A DNA stretch of 64,000 nt from Cupriavidus taiwanensis (GTDB lineage: Bacteria > Pseudomonadota > Gammaproteobacteria > Burkholderiales > Burkholderiaceae): positions 1 to 64,000 of the forward strand of contig NZ_LT977070.1 of the NCBI RefSeq assembly GCF_900250075.1. The letters run 5' to 3'. Shown piece by piece: positions 16,758 to 25,814 of the stretch. Every line of letters starts with the position of its first letter. Position 1 is the first letter of the stretch. The translations under genes and the position numbers were made by a program. The notes beneath the pieces were generated by a model. The model searched no databases and had not been told where the DNA came from. It saw nothing but the letters and a program-made list of their open reading frames with translations.

Positions 16758-16780
16758 AAGATGCATCCTGGATGCAAGTT
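16758..16780 (-). promoter_or_regulatory. candidate NsrR operator of nsrR
   Basis: A 23-bp near-palindrome centred at 16769: 11-bp arms AAGATGCATCC and GGATGCAAGTT match at 9 of 11 positions. This is close to the NsrR consensus and lies just upstream of the nsrR start. Confidence 0.75.
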
Positions 16781-16983
16781 ATATTTTTCCGCGGCGTGCT
16801 ACGGTTCGGGATCCGCCAACAGGCGCCGGCCACCATTGTGATTCACAACAGACTTCGCTGCAGCCCCATCCAGGGCCGCCCATAAAAGAGTCATAAGGCG
16901 CCGGTTATACTGATTGGCGAACCCGGCCCCGCCCGCCCCGTGGCGCGGGGCCTCGCCATTCCAGCAACGAGGTCTTACCAACA

Positions 16984-17445
16984 ATGCGCAGATTCACTTC
17001 CCAGCTTGCCCGCCCCGCCCGTCCTGCCCGCCGCGCGCGCGGCTTTACCCTGATCGAGATCATGGTCGTGATCGTGATCCTCGGCGTGCTGGCGGCACTG
17101 GTGGTGCCCAAGATCATGAGCCGTCCGGACGAAGCCCGCATCGTCGCGGCGCGCCAGGATATCTCGTCGATCATGCAGGCGCTCAAGCTGTACCGCCTTG
17201 ACAACAGCCGCTATCCGAGCACCGAGCAGGGCCTGGGTGCGCTGGTGGCCAAGCCTACCACCGAGCCGGTGCCCAACAACTGGAAGGGCGGCGGCTACCT
17301 GGAAAAGCTGCCCAAGGATCCGTGGGGCCATCCGTACCAGTACCTGAACCCCGGCGTGCGCGGCGAAATCGACGTGTTCAGCTTCGGTGCCGACGGCCAG
17401 GCCGGCGGCAACGCCAACGACGCCGATATCGGCAACTGGGAGTAA
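16984..17445 (+). CDS. gspG: type II secretion major pseudopilin GspG
   Basis: Major pseudopilin (153 residues) that forms the pseudopilus pushing substrates through the secretin. The prepilin peptidase site is RGFTLIEIMVVIVIL, with cleavage after the glycine near residue 20 and the Glu at +5. The C-terminal part has the calcium-site region typical of GspG (DPWGHPYQYLNPG, DVFSFGADGQAGG). A GAGG ribosome site precedes the ATG at 16984. First gene of the plus-strand gsp operon; a possible -10 TATACT is at 16906-16911 with no good -35. Confidence 0.97.
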   Translation: MRRFTSQLARPARPARRARGFTLIEIMVVIVILGVLAALVVPKIMSRPDEARIVAARQDISSIMQALKLYRLDNSRYPSTEQGLGALVAKPTTEPVPNNWKGGGYLEKLPKDPWGHPYQYLNPGVRGEIDVFSFGADGQAGGNANDADIGNWE

Positions 17446-17478
17446 GCGCCCCTGCCGCCCGCCCTTGCCGCTTCCCTG

Positions 17479-17979
17479 ATGACCACGGCGCCGCGCCGCC
17501 GCGCCCTCCGGCAGCGGCACTCCGGCTTCACGCTGCTGGAGTTGCTGGTGGTGATGGTGATCGCCGGCATCGTGATCTCGCTGGTCGCGGTCAATGCCTC
17601 GCCCAACGAGCGCGGCCGCGTGCTTGACGACGGCCAGCGCATCGCGCGGCTGTTCGAGCTGGCGCAGGAAGAAGCGCAACTGGGCGCGCGCCCGATCGCC
17701 TGGGAAGGCGACGCCGGCGGCTGGCGCTTCCTCGAATCGACACCCAACGGCTGGATCCCCTTGCGCACCGACGTGTTCGCGCCCGGCACCTGGCGCCTGG
17801 CGCTGGACCAGGTCATCGTCGCCGAAGGCGGCCGCAGCACCGGCACCAACAGCCCGCCGCGGCTGATTTTCGGGCGCGAGCTGATCGATGCCCCGCAGCG
17901 CCTGGTTCTTGTGCGCGGCGATATCCGCGTCGACGTGGCCGGCGACGGCAGCGGCCGCTATTTCGCCAGCACGCCATGA
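17479..17979 (+). CDS. gspH: type II secretion minor pseudopilin GspH
   Basis: Minor pseudopilin (166 residues) with a prepilin cleavage motif HSGFTLLELLVVMVIAGIV near residue 14 and a beta-rich C-terminal domain (LGARPIAWEGDAGGWRFLE). It lies 33 nt after gspG and overlaps gspI by 4 nt (ATGA), so the two are translationally coupled. Confidence 0.93.
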   Translation: MTTAPRRRALRQRHSGFTLLELLVVMVIAGIVISLVAVNASPNERGRVLDDGQRIARLFELAQEEAQLGARPIAWEGDAGGWRFLESTPNGWIPLRTDVFAPGTWRLALDQVIVAEGGRSTGTNSPPRLIFGRELIDAPQRLVLVRGDIRVDVAGDGSGRYFASTP

Positions 17980-18389
17980 TGCGCCCGCGCTTGCCCGCAC
18001 GCCGGCGCGCCCGCGCCGCCGGCTTCACGCTGATCGAAGTGCTGGTGGCACTGACCATCCTGGCGGTGGCTTTGACCGCGGCGATGCGTGCGATGGGCTC
18101 GATGGTCGATGCCAGCGCGTCGCTGCAGACCCGCATGCTGGCCGAATGGAGCGCCGAGAACCACCTGGCCTCGCTGCGCCTGGCCAAGACCTGGCCCGAG
18201 CCCGGCGTCAGCGGCTATGCGTGCCCGCAGGGCGGCACGCCGCTGTACTGCGAGCAATCCGTGTCGGCCACGCCCAATCCGGTATTCCGCCGCGTCGAGA
18301 TCGCGGTCTATCCGTCGGCCACCGACAAGTCGGTGCGGCTGGCGTGGCTCGTCACCATCGTTCCCAATGAAATCCGCAACGTGCTCTGA
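17976..18389 (+). CDS. gspI: type II secretion minor pseudopilin GspI
   Basis: Minor pseudopilin (137 residues), part of the GspI-J-K tip complex. The prepilin motif is AGFTLIEVLVALTILAVAL near residue 14, and the short globular domain ends in LAWLVTIVPNE, which is typical. It overlaps gspH by 4 nt and gspJ by 23 nt. Confidence 0.94.
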   Translation: MMRPRLPARRRARAAGFTLIEVLVALTILAVALTAAMRAMGSMVDASASLQTRMLAEWSAENHLASLRLAKTWPEPGVSGYACPQGGTPLYCEQSVSATPNPVFRRVEIAVYPSATDKSVRLAWLVTIVPNEIRNVL

Positions 18390-19074
18390 GCGCCGGCGCG
18401 GGCGCCGATCCGCCGGCGGCTTCACGCTGCTGGAAATGCTGGTCGCCATCACGCTGCTGGCGGTGATGGCGGTGATCGGCTGGCGCGCGCTGGACAGCCT
18501 GACGCGCGGCCGCGAACGGCTGATCGACCATGACACCCGGCTGGATGCGCTGAAGGTGCTGTACGGCCAGCTGCAGGCCGATTGCGAGCATTTGGCCAAC
18601 CCCACGCTGCTGCAGGGCAGCCCGGTCGAGCTCGGCCCGGACCGCCTGCTGCTGGTGCGCGACCGCCGCGACGAAGGCCAGCCGCCGGCATGGCAGGCGC
18701 TGTCCTACCAGCTTGACGGCAACACGCTGGTGCGCGTGGCCGCGCCGCCGGTGAGCAACCGCGCCGCGCTGCAGTCGTCGCTGCTGGCGCTGCGCCAGGG
18801 CGGGGAAAACAACGCGCAGGTGCGGCGCGTGCTGGGCAACGTCGACGGCATGAGCGCGCGCGCCTGGGTCGAACCCGGCGGCTGGCAGGCCGACAGCAAC
18901 CGCATCCGCAACGTGCTGTTCAGCGGCAACGCGGCCAGCGCGGTGCAAGCGTCGGAGGCCGGCGCGGCGGTGCCCAATACCGCGGTGCGCGCGGTGGAAC
19001 TGACCATCCTCGCCCGCATGGGCGACGGCGACGCGCCGCGGCAGTTCCAGAAGATCTGCATGTCGGGGCTATGA
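18367..19074 (+). CDS. gspJ: type II secretion minor pseudopilin GspJ
   Basis: Minor pseudopilin (235 residues) of the tip complex. The prepilin motif is GGFTLLEMLVAITLLAVMAV near residue 18, with a long beta-rich domain (LLLVRDRRDEGQPPAWQALSY-type region) typical of GspJ. The ATG at 18367 lies inside the end of gspI and gives a leader of about 17 residues before the cleavage site, as expected. The open frame continues 5' to 18088, but that part is a shadow of gspI. It overlaps gspK by 4 nt. Confidence 0.92.
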   Translation: MKSATCSERRRGRRSAGGFTLLEMLVAITLLAVMAVIGWRALDSLTRGRERLIDHDTRLDALKVLYGQLQADCEHLANPTLLQGSPVELGPDRLLLVRDRRDEGQPPAWQALSYQLDGNTLVRVAAPPVSNRAALQSSLLALRQGGENNAQVRRVLGNVDGMSARAWVEPGGWQADSNRIRNVLFSGNAASAVQASEAGAAVPNTAVRAVELTILARMGDGDAPRQFQKICMSGL

Positions 19075-20135
19075 CGCACGCCCGCCGCCCCCTCCGCCCC
19101 CTCCGCCCCCTCCGCTTCAGGCCTTTGCGCCGCGCGCGCGGCGCCGCCGTGGTCACCGCGCTGCTGATGGTGACGCTGGCCGTGGTGGTGGTGTCGGGCA
19201 TGCTGTGGCGGCAGCAGGTGCAGATCCGCGCCATCGAGAACCAGCGGCTGCTGGCCCAGGCCACCTGGATCGAGCGCGCCGCGGTCGACTGGGCGCGGCT
19301 GATCCTGCGCGACGACCAGCGCCGCAGCAATGTCGACGAACTGGGCGAGCCGTGGGCGGTGCCGATCGCCGAGACCCGCCTGTCGGATTTCCTGGGCGCG
19401 TCGCTGCGCACCGACGTGGCGGGCGAGACCTCGTTCCTGTCCGGGCGCATCCTCGATGCGCAGGCGCGCTTCAACCTTGCCAACCTGGTGACATGGTCCG
19501 CCACCGGCGGCCAGGGCGCGCCGGCCGGGCGGGTCGCCAATATCGACCAGTCGGCACAGGCCGCCTATGGCCGGCTGCTGCGCACCGTGGGCCTGAACCC
19601 GGCGCTGGCCGAGTCCACCGCGCGCCACATGCTGCAGGCCGCGCAAGGCGGCCACGGCGGCGAGGGCTCCGGCCGGCAGGCGCCACGCCCGCTCGACAGC
19701 GTGCAGGGCCTGCTGGCGCTGCCCGGCTACACGCCCGAGATGGTGGCGGTGCTGGAGCCCTTCGTGATCGTGCTGCCCGAGCGCACCCTGGTCAATGCCA
19801 ACACCGCCGAGGCCGAGGTGCTGGCGGCCATGATCGACAAGCTGCCGCTGGAGCGCGCGCGCGAACTGGTGCGCCAGCGCGACCGGGCGTACTTCAACAA
19901 TATCGGCAACCTGCAGACGCAACTGTCCACGCTGGCGCCGCAGGCCAGCAGCGGCAACCTGGGCAACCTGCTCGACGTGCGCACGCATTACTTCCTGGTC
20001 TACGGGCTGGTGCGGCACGAGCGCGCCAGGCGGCTGCAGGTGTCGCTGATCTACCGCGGCGAACCGCTCGGTGCGGCCAACACCACCCGCGTGGTGTGGG
20101 TCCAGGACGCGGACCGGCTGCCGGACCTGCGCTGA
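19071..20135 (+). CDS. gspK: type II secretion minor pseudopilin GspK
   Basis: Large pseudopilin (354 residues) capping the pseudopilus tip. It has the GspK-type leader ARGAAVVTALLMVTLAVVVV without the glutamate at +5, as is usual for GspK, then the bulky alpha domain (LLAQATWIERAAVDWARLILRDD; VNANTAEAEVLAAMI near residue 245). The N-terminus has a run of Arg-Pro-Leu repeats encoded by a 9-bp tandem repeat (about 19088-19116). It is followed by a 270-bp gap before gspL. Confidence 0.94.
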   Translation: MTHARRPLRPLRPLRFRPLRRARGAAVVTALLMVTLAVVVVSGMLWRQQVQIRAIENQRLLAQATWIERAAVDWARLILRDDQRRSNVDELGEPWAVPIAETRLSDFLGASLRTDVAGETSFLSGRILDAQARFNLANLVTWSATGGQGAPAGRVANIDQSAQAAYGRLLRTVGLNPALAESTARHMLQAAQGGHGGEGSGRQAPRPLDSVQGLLALPGYTPEMVAVLEPFVIVLPERTLVNANTAEAEVLAAMIDKLPLERARELVRQRDRAYFNNIGNLQTQLSTLAPQASSGNLGNLLDVRTHYFLVYGLVRHERARRLQVSLIYRGEPLGAANTTRVVWVQDADRLPDLR

Positions 20136-20405
20136 ACCATGCAAGGCGGCCTGGCGCACATATGAAAACGGCACACCGGAGCAGACGGGGAGAATGGTAT
20201 TGACGCGATTTTGTCACGCAGGCAAGGTATGCTGCGGCGCTGGCGCGAGCCTGACACCAGCCCGCTCGCCGCTGATCGGCCTCCCAGGCCGCCCGCCGGC
20301 ATCCCCGCACTCCGGCAAGTTTCCTGCGCCGGGGCGTTCCCGGGCGCACCCCCATGGGCCAAGCGCCTTATCGAGCCGTTCTACTGAAGCCAAAGCAAGG
20401 ACACC
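20136..20405 (+). other. 270-bp gap inside the gsp gene run
   Basis: Unlike the overlaps elsewhere in the operon, this gap is wide. TTGACG at 20200-20205 is a good -35, but no matching -10 lies at normal distance (AGGTAT at 19-bp spacing is the nearest). It may hold an internal promoter for gspL onward. I see no gene. Confidence 0.35.
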
Positions 20406-21851
20406 TTGAGCACCACTCTGTACGTGCGCTTGCCGCACCGGCCGCATGACCAGCCGCAACCGTGGCAGTTCGGCGCCCTGCCCTTTGCGCTGGTGCGCAC
20501 GGCGGCGGGCGAGCCGACACGGCGCGGATCGCCTCGCGCCGCACCGGAAGTGTTGCGAGAAGGCCACGCCCGCATCGCCGACCTGCCCGCGGCGGAGCGG
20601 CTGGTGCTGATCCTGGCCGCGAGCGACGTACTGCTGACCACCGCCAGCGTGCCGCCGCTGCCGCCCGCGCGTTTGAAGCAGGCGCTGCCCAACCTGGTCG
20701 AGGACGCGCTCGCCACCGACGCGCAGCCCTGCCATATCGGCATCGGCCCTGCCCTCGACGACGCTACGACCGGCCGCGGCCCGCGCCGGCGCTTGCTGAT
20801 GGTGGCGGACCGCGCCTGGGTGCGCGCGGTGCTGGATGCCTTTGCCGAGCACCGCCACCGCCGCCGCCACATGCTGCCCGCCCAGTTGTGCGTGCCGTTG
20901 GCCGCGCTGGCCGAAGCAGAAGCCGGCGCCGAGCCGTCGCTGGCGCCGCCCGGCGCTGAGCCGGCACCGGTGCAGCCGGCCACGCTGGTGGTCGAGGCCG
21001 CCGCCAGCGCACTCGCCGAAGGCGGGGCGCTCGGCGATGCATTGGGCGAAGCCTTGCCGGACACCGCCAGCAGCACCACACGCCAGTGGCAACTGACCGT
21101 GCGCACCGGTGCGCACGCCGGCTACGGCCTGCTGCTGGGCGACGACGCCCTGGCCGCATGGCAGGCGCTGGCGCCTGAAGGCGCCTGGTATGCCGATGCC
21201 GACGCCGCTGCGATGGCGCCGGTGCCCGGCCTGCGCCAGGCCGCTCGCACCGGCTGGCAGCTGTGGATCGATGGTGCGCAGGAATGCCTGCGCGAGCCGG
21301 GGCTCGACCTGGCGCAGTTCGAGTTCGCGCAGGGCCGCGTCGACCGCTGGAACCTGGTGGCGTGGCGCCTGCCGCTGGCACTGCTGGCGGGCCTGGTGCT
21401 GGTCCAGCTGATCGGCATGAACACGCACTGGCTGCTGCTGCGCAACGAACAGCAACGGCTCGAAGCCGCGCAGGCGCAGACCCTGCGCGGCACCTTCCCG
21501 CAGACGCCGACGGTGATCGACGCCCCGCTGCAGATGCGCCGGCAGGTCGAGCAGCTGCGCATCGCCAGCGGGCGCAGCACGCCCGATGATTTCCTGCCGC
21601 TGGCCGACCGCTTCGCCCAGGCCGCGCGCCGGCTGCCGCCCGATGGGCTGCAAGCCCTCGAGTATCGCGGCCGCATGCTGGTGGTGACGCTCAAGCCCGG
21701 CACCGACACCGCCGGCCTGCGCAGCGCGGCGCGCCAGGCCGGGCTGCAGATGGAAGAAGACAAGGCCGGCAATGCCGCGGGCAGCACCGGCTCCAGCGCA
21801 GGCACGCCGGTGACGCCCGGCTCGCGCTGGACCGTCAAGCCCGGCCTGTGA
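20406..21851 (+). CDS. gspL: type II secretion inner-membrane platform protein GspL
   Basis: GspL (481 residues) recruits the ATPase GspE to the membrane and pairs with GspM. It has an N-terminal cytoplasmic actin-like domain (STTLYVRLPHRP; LVLILAASDVLLTTASVPPLP; LPNLVEDAL), one membrane segment near residues 320-338 (PLALLAGLVLVQLIGM) and a periplasmic ferredoxin-like domain. The start is a TTG at 20406, preceded by AAGGA; this rare codon suggests modest expression. It is 7 nt from gspM. Confidence 0.92.
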   Translation: MSTTLYVRLPHRPHDQPQPWQFGALPFALVRTAAGEPTRRGSPRAAPEVLREGHARIADLPAAERLVLILAASDVLLTTASVPPLPPARLKQALPNLVEDALATDAQPCHIGIGPALDDATTGRGPRRRLLMVADRAWVRAVLDAFAEHRHRRRHMLPAQLCVPLAALAEAEAGAEPSLAPPGAEPAPVQPATLVVEAAASALAEGGALGDALGEALPDTASSTTRQWQLTVRTGAHAGYGLLLGDDALAAWQALAPEGAWYADADAAAMAPVPGLRQAARTGWQLWIDGAQECLREPGLDLAQFEFAQGRVDRWNLVAWRLPLALLAGLVLVQLIGMNTHWLLLRNEQQRLEAAQAQTLRGTFPQTPTVIDAPLQMRRQVEQLRIASGRSTPDDFLPLADRFAQAARRLPPDGLQALEYRGRMLVVTLKPGTDTAGLRSAARQAGLQMEEDKAGNAAGSTGSSAGTPVTPGSRWTVKPGL

Positions 21852-21858
21852 CCGGCGG

Positions 21859-22473
21859 ATGCCCGACATGAACCCATTGAAAGATTCCACCCGCCACCCC
21901 TCGCCCGCCGCCCGCCGCAGCGGCGCCGCAGCGCTGCGCACGCGCCTGGCGCGGCTGCGCCCGTCGGTGCCGCAGGCATGGCGGGAACGCTTCGACGCCT
22001 TCTGGTCCGCGCGCAACCCGCGCGAGCAGGCCATCCTCGGCGGCGGCGGCGCGGTACTGGCGCTGGTGCTCGGCTACCTGCTGCTGTGGGAGCCGGCCGC
22101 CGACGGCCGCGAGCGCGCCGCGCGCAACCTGCCGCAGCTGCGCGCCGACCTGGCCGAGATGGAAACGCTGGCGCAGGAAGCCCGCGGCCTGAAGGCCACG
22201 CCGGCGCCGTCGCTGCGCGGCGATGAACTGACCCAGGCGCTGCAGGAAAGCCTGGGCCAGTACGGCCTGAAAGCTACCCGGCTCGCGGCTGCCGCCGACA
22301 ACAGCGTGCAGGTGCAGCTCGACAAGGTCCCGTTCGGGGCGGTCAGCACCTGGCTGCAGGACGTGCGCCAGCAGCAGCGCATGAAGGTGATCGATGCGCG
22401 CGTGGTCTACGTCGGCGCGACGGCGCTGGTGAACGTTACCGCGACCCTGCAGGGTCCGGCTGGCCGCAGCTGA
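21859..22473 (+). CDS. gspM: type II secretion inner-membrane protein GspM
   Basis: Partner of GspL (204 residues): a cytoplasmic basic N-terminus, one membrane segment near residues 58-77 (ILGGGGAVLALVLGYLLLW), a coiled region and a small periplasmic domain ending MKVIDARVVYVGATALVNV. A second ATG four codons in is an alternative start. Its stop overlaps the start of gspN (TGATG). Confidence 0.92.
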   Translation: MPDMNPLKDSTRHPSPAARRSGAAALRTRLARLRPSVPQAWRERFDAFWSARNPREQAILGGGGAVLALVLGYLLLWEPAADGRERAARNLPQLRADLAEMETLAQEARGLKATPAPSLRGDELTQALQESLGQYGLKATRLAAAADNSVQVQLDKVPFGAVSTWLQDVRQQQRMKVIDARVVYVGATALVNVTATLQGPAGRS

Positions 22474-23282
22474 TGGTGCGGCTGGAAACCCTTCGCCTGC
22501 CGCGCCGTGCGCTGCGCCAGCCGGCCGCCGCGCGGCGCCTGCGCTGGCTCGGGCTGGGCCTGGCCACGGCCGCGGTCACCACGGTGGCGATGCTGCCGGC
22601 GACATGGATCGCCACGCGCGTCGCCACGCAGACGCAGGGACGTGTGTTGCTGGCCGATGCCAGCGGCTCGCTGTGGCGCGGCAGCGCCACGCTGGCGCTG
22701 TCGGCCGGCGCAGGCAGCCAGACCGCCACCGTGCTGCCCGGCCGGCTGCACTGGACGCTGGCGTTCTGGCCGCTGCTGACCGGGCACGCGCGGCTGGTGC
22801 TGACCCACGCCGAGGCCATGGCCGCGCCGGTCGCGGTCACCGCGACGCCGGGCGGCTGGACCGCGCAATCCGGCGCGATGCGGCTGCCCGCCTCGCTGCT
22901 CGAGGGCGTGGGCGCGCCGTTCAACACGCTGCGCCCGGACGGCCTGATGCGGGTGGACTGGTCCACGCTGCAGGGCCGGTTTTCCGGCAAGGGCATGACC
23001 GGCCATATGACGCTGCGCATCGAGCAGGTATCGGCCGCGGTCAGCCGGCTGCGCCCGCTGGGCAGCTACCGCGCCGAGATCGACTGGACCGGCGAAGGCG
23101 GCGGCAAGCTGCAGCTGAGCACCATCGATGGTCCGCTGCACCTGGAGGGCAGCGGCACGCTCGGGCGGCAGGCGCGCTTCGAGGGTACCGCGCATGCCGA
23201 ACCGGACGCCGCGACGCAGCTGGCCAGCCTGCTGAGCCTGCTGGGACGACGAGACAACAATGTGACTAGGCTGCGTTTCTGA
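22473..23282 (+). CDS. gspN: type II secretion protein GspN
   Basis: A 269-residue bitopic membrane protein found only in some type II systems. It has an N-terminal membrane segment near residues 27-45, then a mostly beta periplasmic domain (ADASGSLWRGSATLALSAG; GRLHWTLAFWPLLTG) characteristic of GspN. Its role is not well defined. It is coupled to gspM by a 1-nt overlap and lies 28 nt before gspD. Confidence 0.9.
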   Translation: MVRLETLRLPRRALRQPAAARRLRWLGLGLATAAVTTVAMLPATWIATRVATQTQGRVLLADASGSLWRGSATLALSAGAGSQTATVLPGRLHWTLAFWPLLTGHARLVLTHAEAMAAPVAVTATPGGWTAQSGAMRLPASLLEGVGAPFNTLRPDGLMRVDWSTLQGRFSGKGMTGHMTLRIEQVSAAVSRLRPLGSYRAEIDWTGEGGGKLQLSTIDGPLHLEGSGTLGRQARFEGTAHAEPDAATQLASLLSLLGRRDNNVTRLRF

Positions 23283-23310
23283 TGCCACGCAGAGCGCACA
23301 GCCCACGGAA

Positions 23311-25806
23311 ATGACTATGACCACCCACGCCAACCGACCTGTTTTCAAGACCGCCTGCGCCCGCGCCGTGGCATTGCTCTGCGGGCTCTCCTTGCTGGCG
23401 CCCGCGCCGCTGTGGGCCCAGCCCGGGGCGCCGGCCTCGCGTACCCAGGCCACCCCGCCGGCACCGCCCGACGTAACGCCCGCCAATCGGGACCAGGTGG
23501 TGCTGAACTTCGTCAACGCCGACCTGGATTCCGTGATCAAGGCGGTCGGCCAGGCCACCGGCAAGAACTTCGTCATCGACCCGCGCGTGAAGGGCACCGT
23601 CAACCTCGTCACCGAGCAGCCGGTCTCGCGCGCGCAGGCGCTGCAGACGCTGGGCTCGGTGCTGCGCATGCAGGGTTATGCCATGGTCGAGAGCAACGGC
23701 TTCACCAAGGTCGTGCCCGAGGCCGACGCCAAGCTGCAGGGCTCGCCCACCGTGATCGGCGGCAGCCCCAGCCGCGGCGACCAGGTGGTGACCCAGGTGT
23801 TCCGGCTGAACTACGAGTCGGCCAACAACCTGGTGCCGGTGCTGCGGCCGATGATCGCGCCCAACAACACCATCACCGCCTACCCGGCCAACAACACCCT
23901 GGTCATCACCGACTACGCCGACAACCTGCGCCGCATCGCCCGCATCATCGCCGCGGTCGATGCGCCGGCCTCGGGCGAGGTCGAGCTGGTGCCGCTCAAG
24001 CACGCGCTGGCCAGCGACACCGCTGCGGTGCTGCAGCGCCTGCTGGACCCGGGCGCCGCCGGTGCCACCGGCGGCGGCGGGGCCGCGGCCGTCGATGCCA
24101 GCCTGCGCACCTCGGTGGTGGCCGAGCCGCGCAGCAATTCGCTGATGATCCGCGCCACCAGCCGCGCGCGCCTGCAGCAGGCGCGCCAGCTGATCGAGAA
24201 GCTCGACCAGCCCTACGCGCGCCCCGGCAACATCTGGGTGGTGCCGCTGAAGAACGCCGATGCGATCAAGCTGGCCGCCACGCTGCGCGCCATCGTCGCC
24301 GCCGACAGCAGCTTCGCCAGCACCACCCAGCCCGGCGGACAGGCCGGCGGCATCGGCGGCGCGGCGGGCATGACCAATGTCTCGACGCCAACCGGCGGCC
24401 AGTTCACCGGCGGCGCCACCACCACCCAGACCGGCATGCGCAGCGGCACCGGCACCGGGGGCGGCACCGGCGGCGCCTATGGCAACTCGGCCTTCGCGGC
24501 GTCGTTCGGCACCACCACGCAACCGACCACGGGCGGCATCATCCAGGCGGACCCCTCCACCAACTCGCTGATCATCACCGCCAGCGAACCGGTCTACCGC
24601 AACCTGCGCGGCGTGATCGACGACCTCGACGCGCGCCGCGCGCAGGTCTATATCGAGTCGATGATCGTCGAAGTCACCGCCACCCAGGCGAGCGAACTCG
24701 GCATCCAGTGGCAGGGCCTGATCAGCTCGTCAAGCGGCAACAACAACGTCTTTGCCGGCACCAACTTCGGCACCGGCGGACAGAACATCCTCAACCTGAC
24801 CCTGGCCGGCGCCCTGGCCGACGCCAACCGCTCCGCCGGCATCGCTGCCGCGCAGCAACTGGTCCCCGACATCGGCGGCCTGAACCTGGGCATCGTCAAC
24901 CGGGCCATGGGCCTGGGCGCCCTGCTGCGCGCGCTGGGCACCAACGGCAGCGTCAACCTGCTGTCCACGCCGAACCTGATCACGCTGGAGAACGAGGAAG
25001 CCAAGATCCTGATCGGCCAGAACATCCCGATCACCACCGGCTCCTACGCCCAGACCGGCGGCGCGGCCTCGGTCACGCCGTTCCAGACCTTCGACCGCAA
25101 GGACGTCGGCATCACGCTGCGGGTCAAGCCGCAGATCACCGACGGCGGGCTGGTGAAGATGCAGATCTTCCAGGAATCGTCGAACGTGGTGCAGGCGACC
25201 GCCAACCTGATCCAGGGCCCGACCACCAATGTGCGCTCGATCGAGACCAACGTGCTGGTCGACGACGGCCAGATCATCGTGCTGGGCGGCCTGATCGAGG
25301 ACAACTATGGCGACGGCGTGCAGAAGGTGCCGCTGCTGGGCGACATCCCGCTGATCGGCGGCCTGTTCCGCTACGAGAACAAGAACCGCTCGAAGACCAA
25401 CCTGCTGGTGTTCCTGCGGCCCTACGTGATGCGCACGGCCGGCGCCACCGACCGCCTGACCGCGGACCGCTACGACTATATGCGCGCGCAGCAGCAGGGC
25501 TTCGTATCGCCTAACATCATGGTGCGGGACACCAACACGCCGCTGCTGCCGCCGGCCGACGCGCCGAGCACGCCGTTCGTCAACCCCCGCACCAACGGCC
25601 CGGTGGCGGGCCCGCTGCCGCTGCCGCAGACGCTGCCGCAGAGTGCGCCGCAGCCAGGCGTGCCGGGTCAGCCACAGCCGCTGCAGGCGGTTCCGCAACC
25701 GGTGCCCGAACCGGTCCCGCAACCCGCGCCCCAGCCCGTGCCGCAAGCGCCGGTGGGCGCCCCGCAGCCGCTCAACCCGCGCGGCGAAGCCGCACTCCCG
25801 TACTGA
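23311..25806 (+). CDS. gspD: type II secretion outer-membrane secretin GspD
   Basis: Secretin subunit (831 residues) forming the outer-membrane channel. Order: signal peptide (LLCGLSLLAPAPLWAQ), N0 domain (VVLNFVNADLDSVIKAVGQATGKNFVIDP), KH-like N1-N3 repeats with a Gly/Thr-rich insert near residues 335-395, then the secretin core (LLSTPNLITLENEEAKILIGQNIP; VGITLRVKPQIT; GGLIEDN; PLLGDIPLIGGLFR). The last 90 residues are Pro/Gln-rich repeats (PQPVPEPVPQPAPQPVP) rather than a classic S-domain. The ATG at 23317 is an alternative start. Confidence 0.97.
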   Translation: MTMTTHANRPVFKTACARAVALLCGLSLLAPAPLWAQPGAPASRTQATPPAPPDVTPANRDQVVLNFVNADLDSVIKAVGQATGKNFVIDPRVKGTVNLVTEQPVSRAQALQTLGSVLRMQGYAMVESNGFTKVVPEADAKLQGSPTVIGGSPSRGDQVVTQVFRLNYESANNLVPVLRPMIAPNNTITAYPANNTLVITDYADNLRRIARIIAAVDAPASGEVELVPLKHALASDTAAVLQRLLDPGAAGATGGGGAAAVDASLRTSVVAEPRSNSLMIRATSRARLQQARQLIEKLDQPYARPGNIWVVPLKNADAIKLAATLRAIVAADSSFASTTQPGGQAGGIGGAAGMTNVSTPTGGQFTGGATTTQTGMRSGTGTGGGTGGAYGNSAFAASFGTTTQPTTGGIIQADPSTNSLIITASEPVYRNLRGVIDDLDARRAQVYIESMIVEVTATQASELGIQWQGLISSSSGNNNVFAGTNFGTGGQNILNLTLAGALADANRSAGIAAAQQLVPDIGGLNLGIVNRAMGLGALLRALGTNGSVNLLSTPNLITLENEEAKILIGQNIPITTGSYAQTGGAASVTPFQTFDRKDVGITLRVKPQITDGGLVKMQIFQESSNVVQATANLIQGPTTNVRSIETNVLVDDGQIIVLGGLIEDNYGDGVQKVPLLGDIPLIGGLFRYENKNRSKTNLLVFLRPYVMRTAGATDRLTADRYDYMRAQQQGFVSPNIMVRDTNTPLLPPADAPSTPFVNPRTNGPVAGPLPLPQTLPQSAPQPGVPGQPQPLQAVPQPVPEPVPQPAPQPVPQAPVGAPQPLNPRGEAALPY

Positions 25807-25814
25807 GGCCCGCC

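Noticed and set aside
14145..16841. An 898-codon open frame on the plus strand
   Set aside because: It is the complement of gspC, fhp and nsrR, all of which are clear family members; composition is shadow-like.
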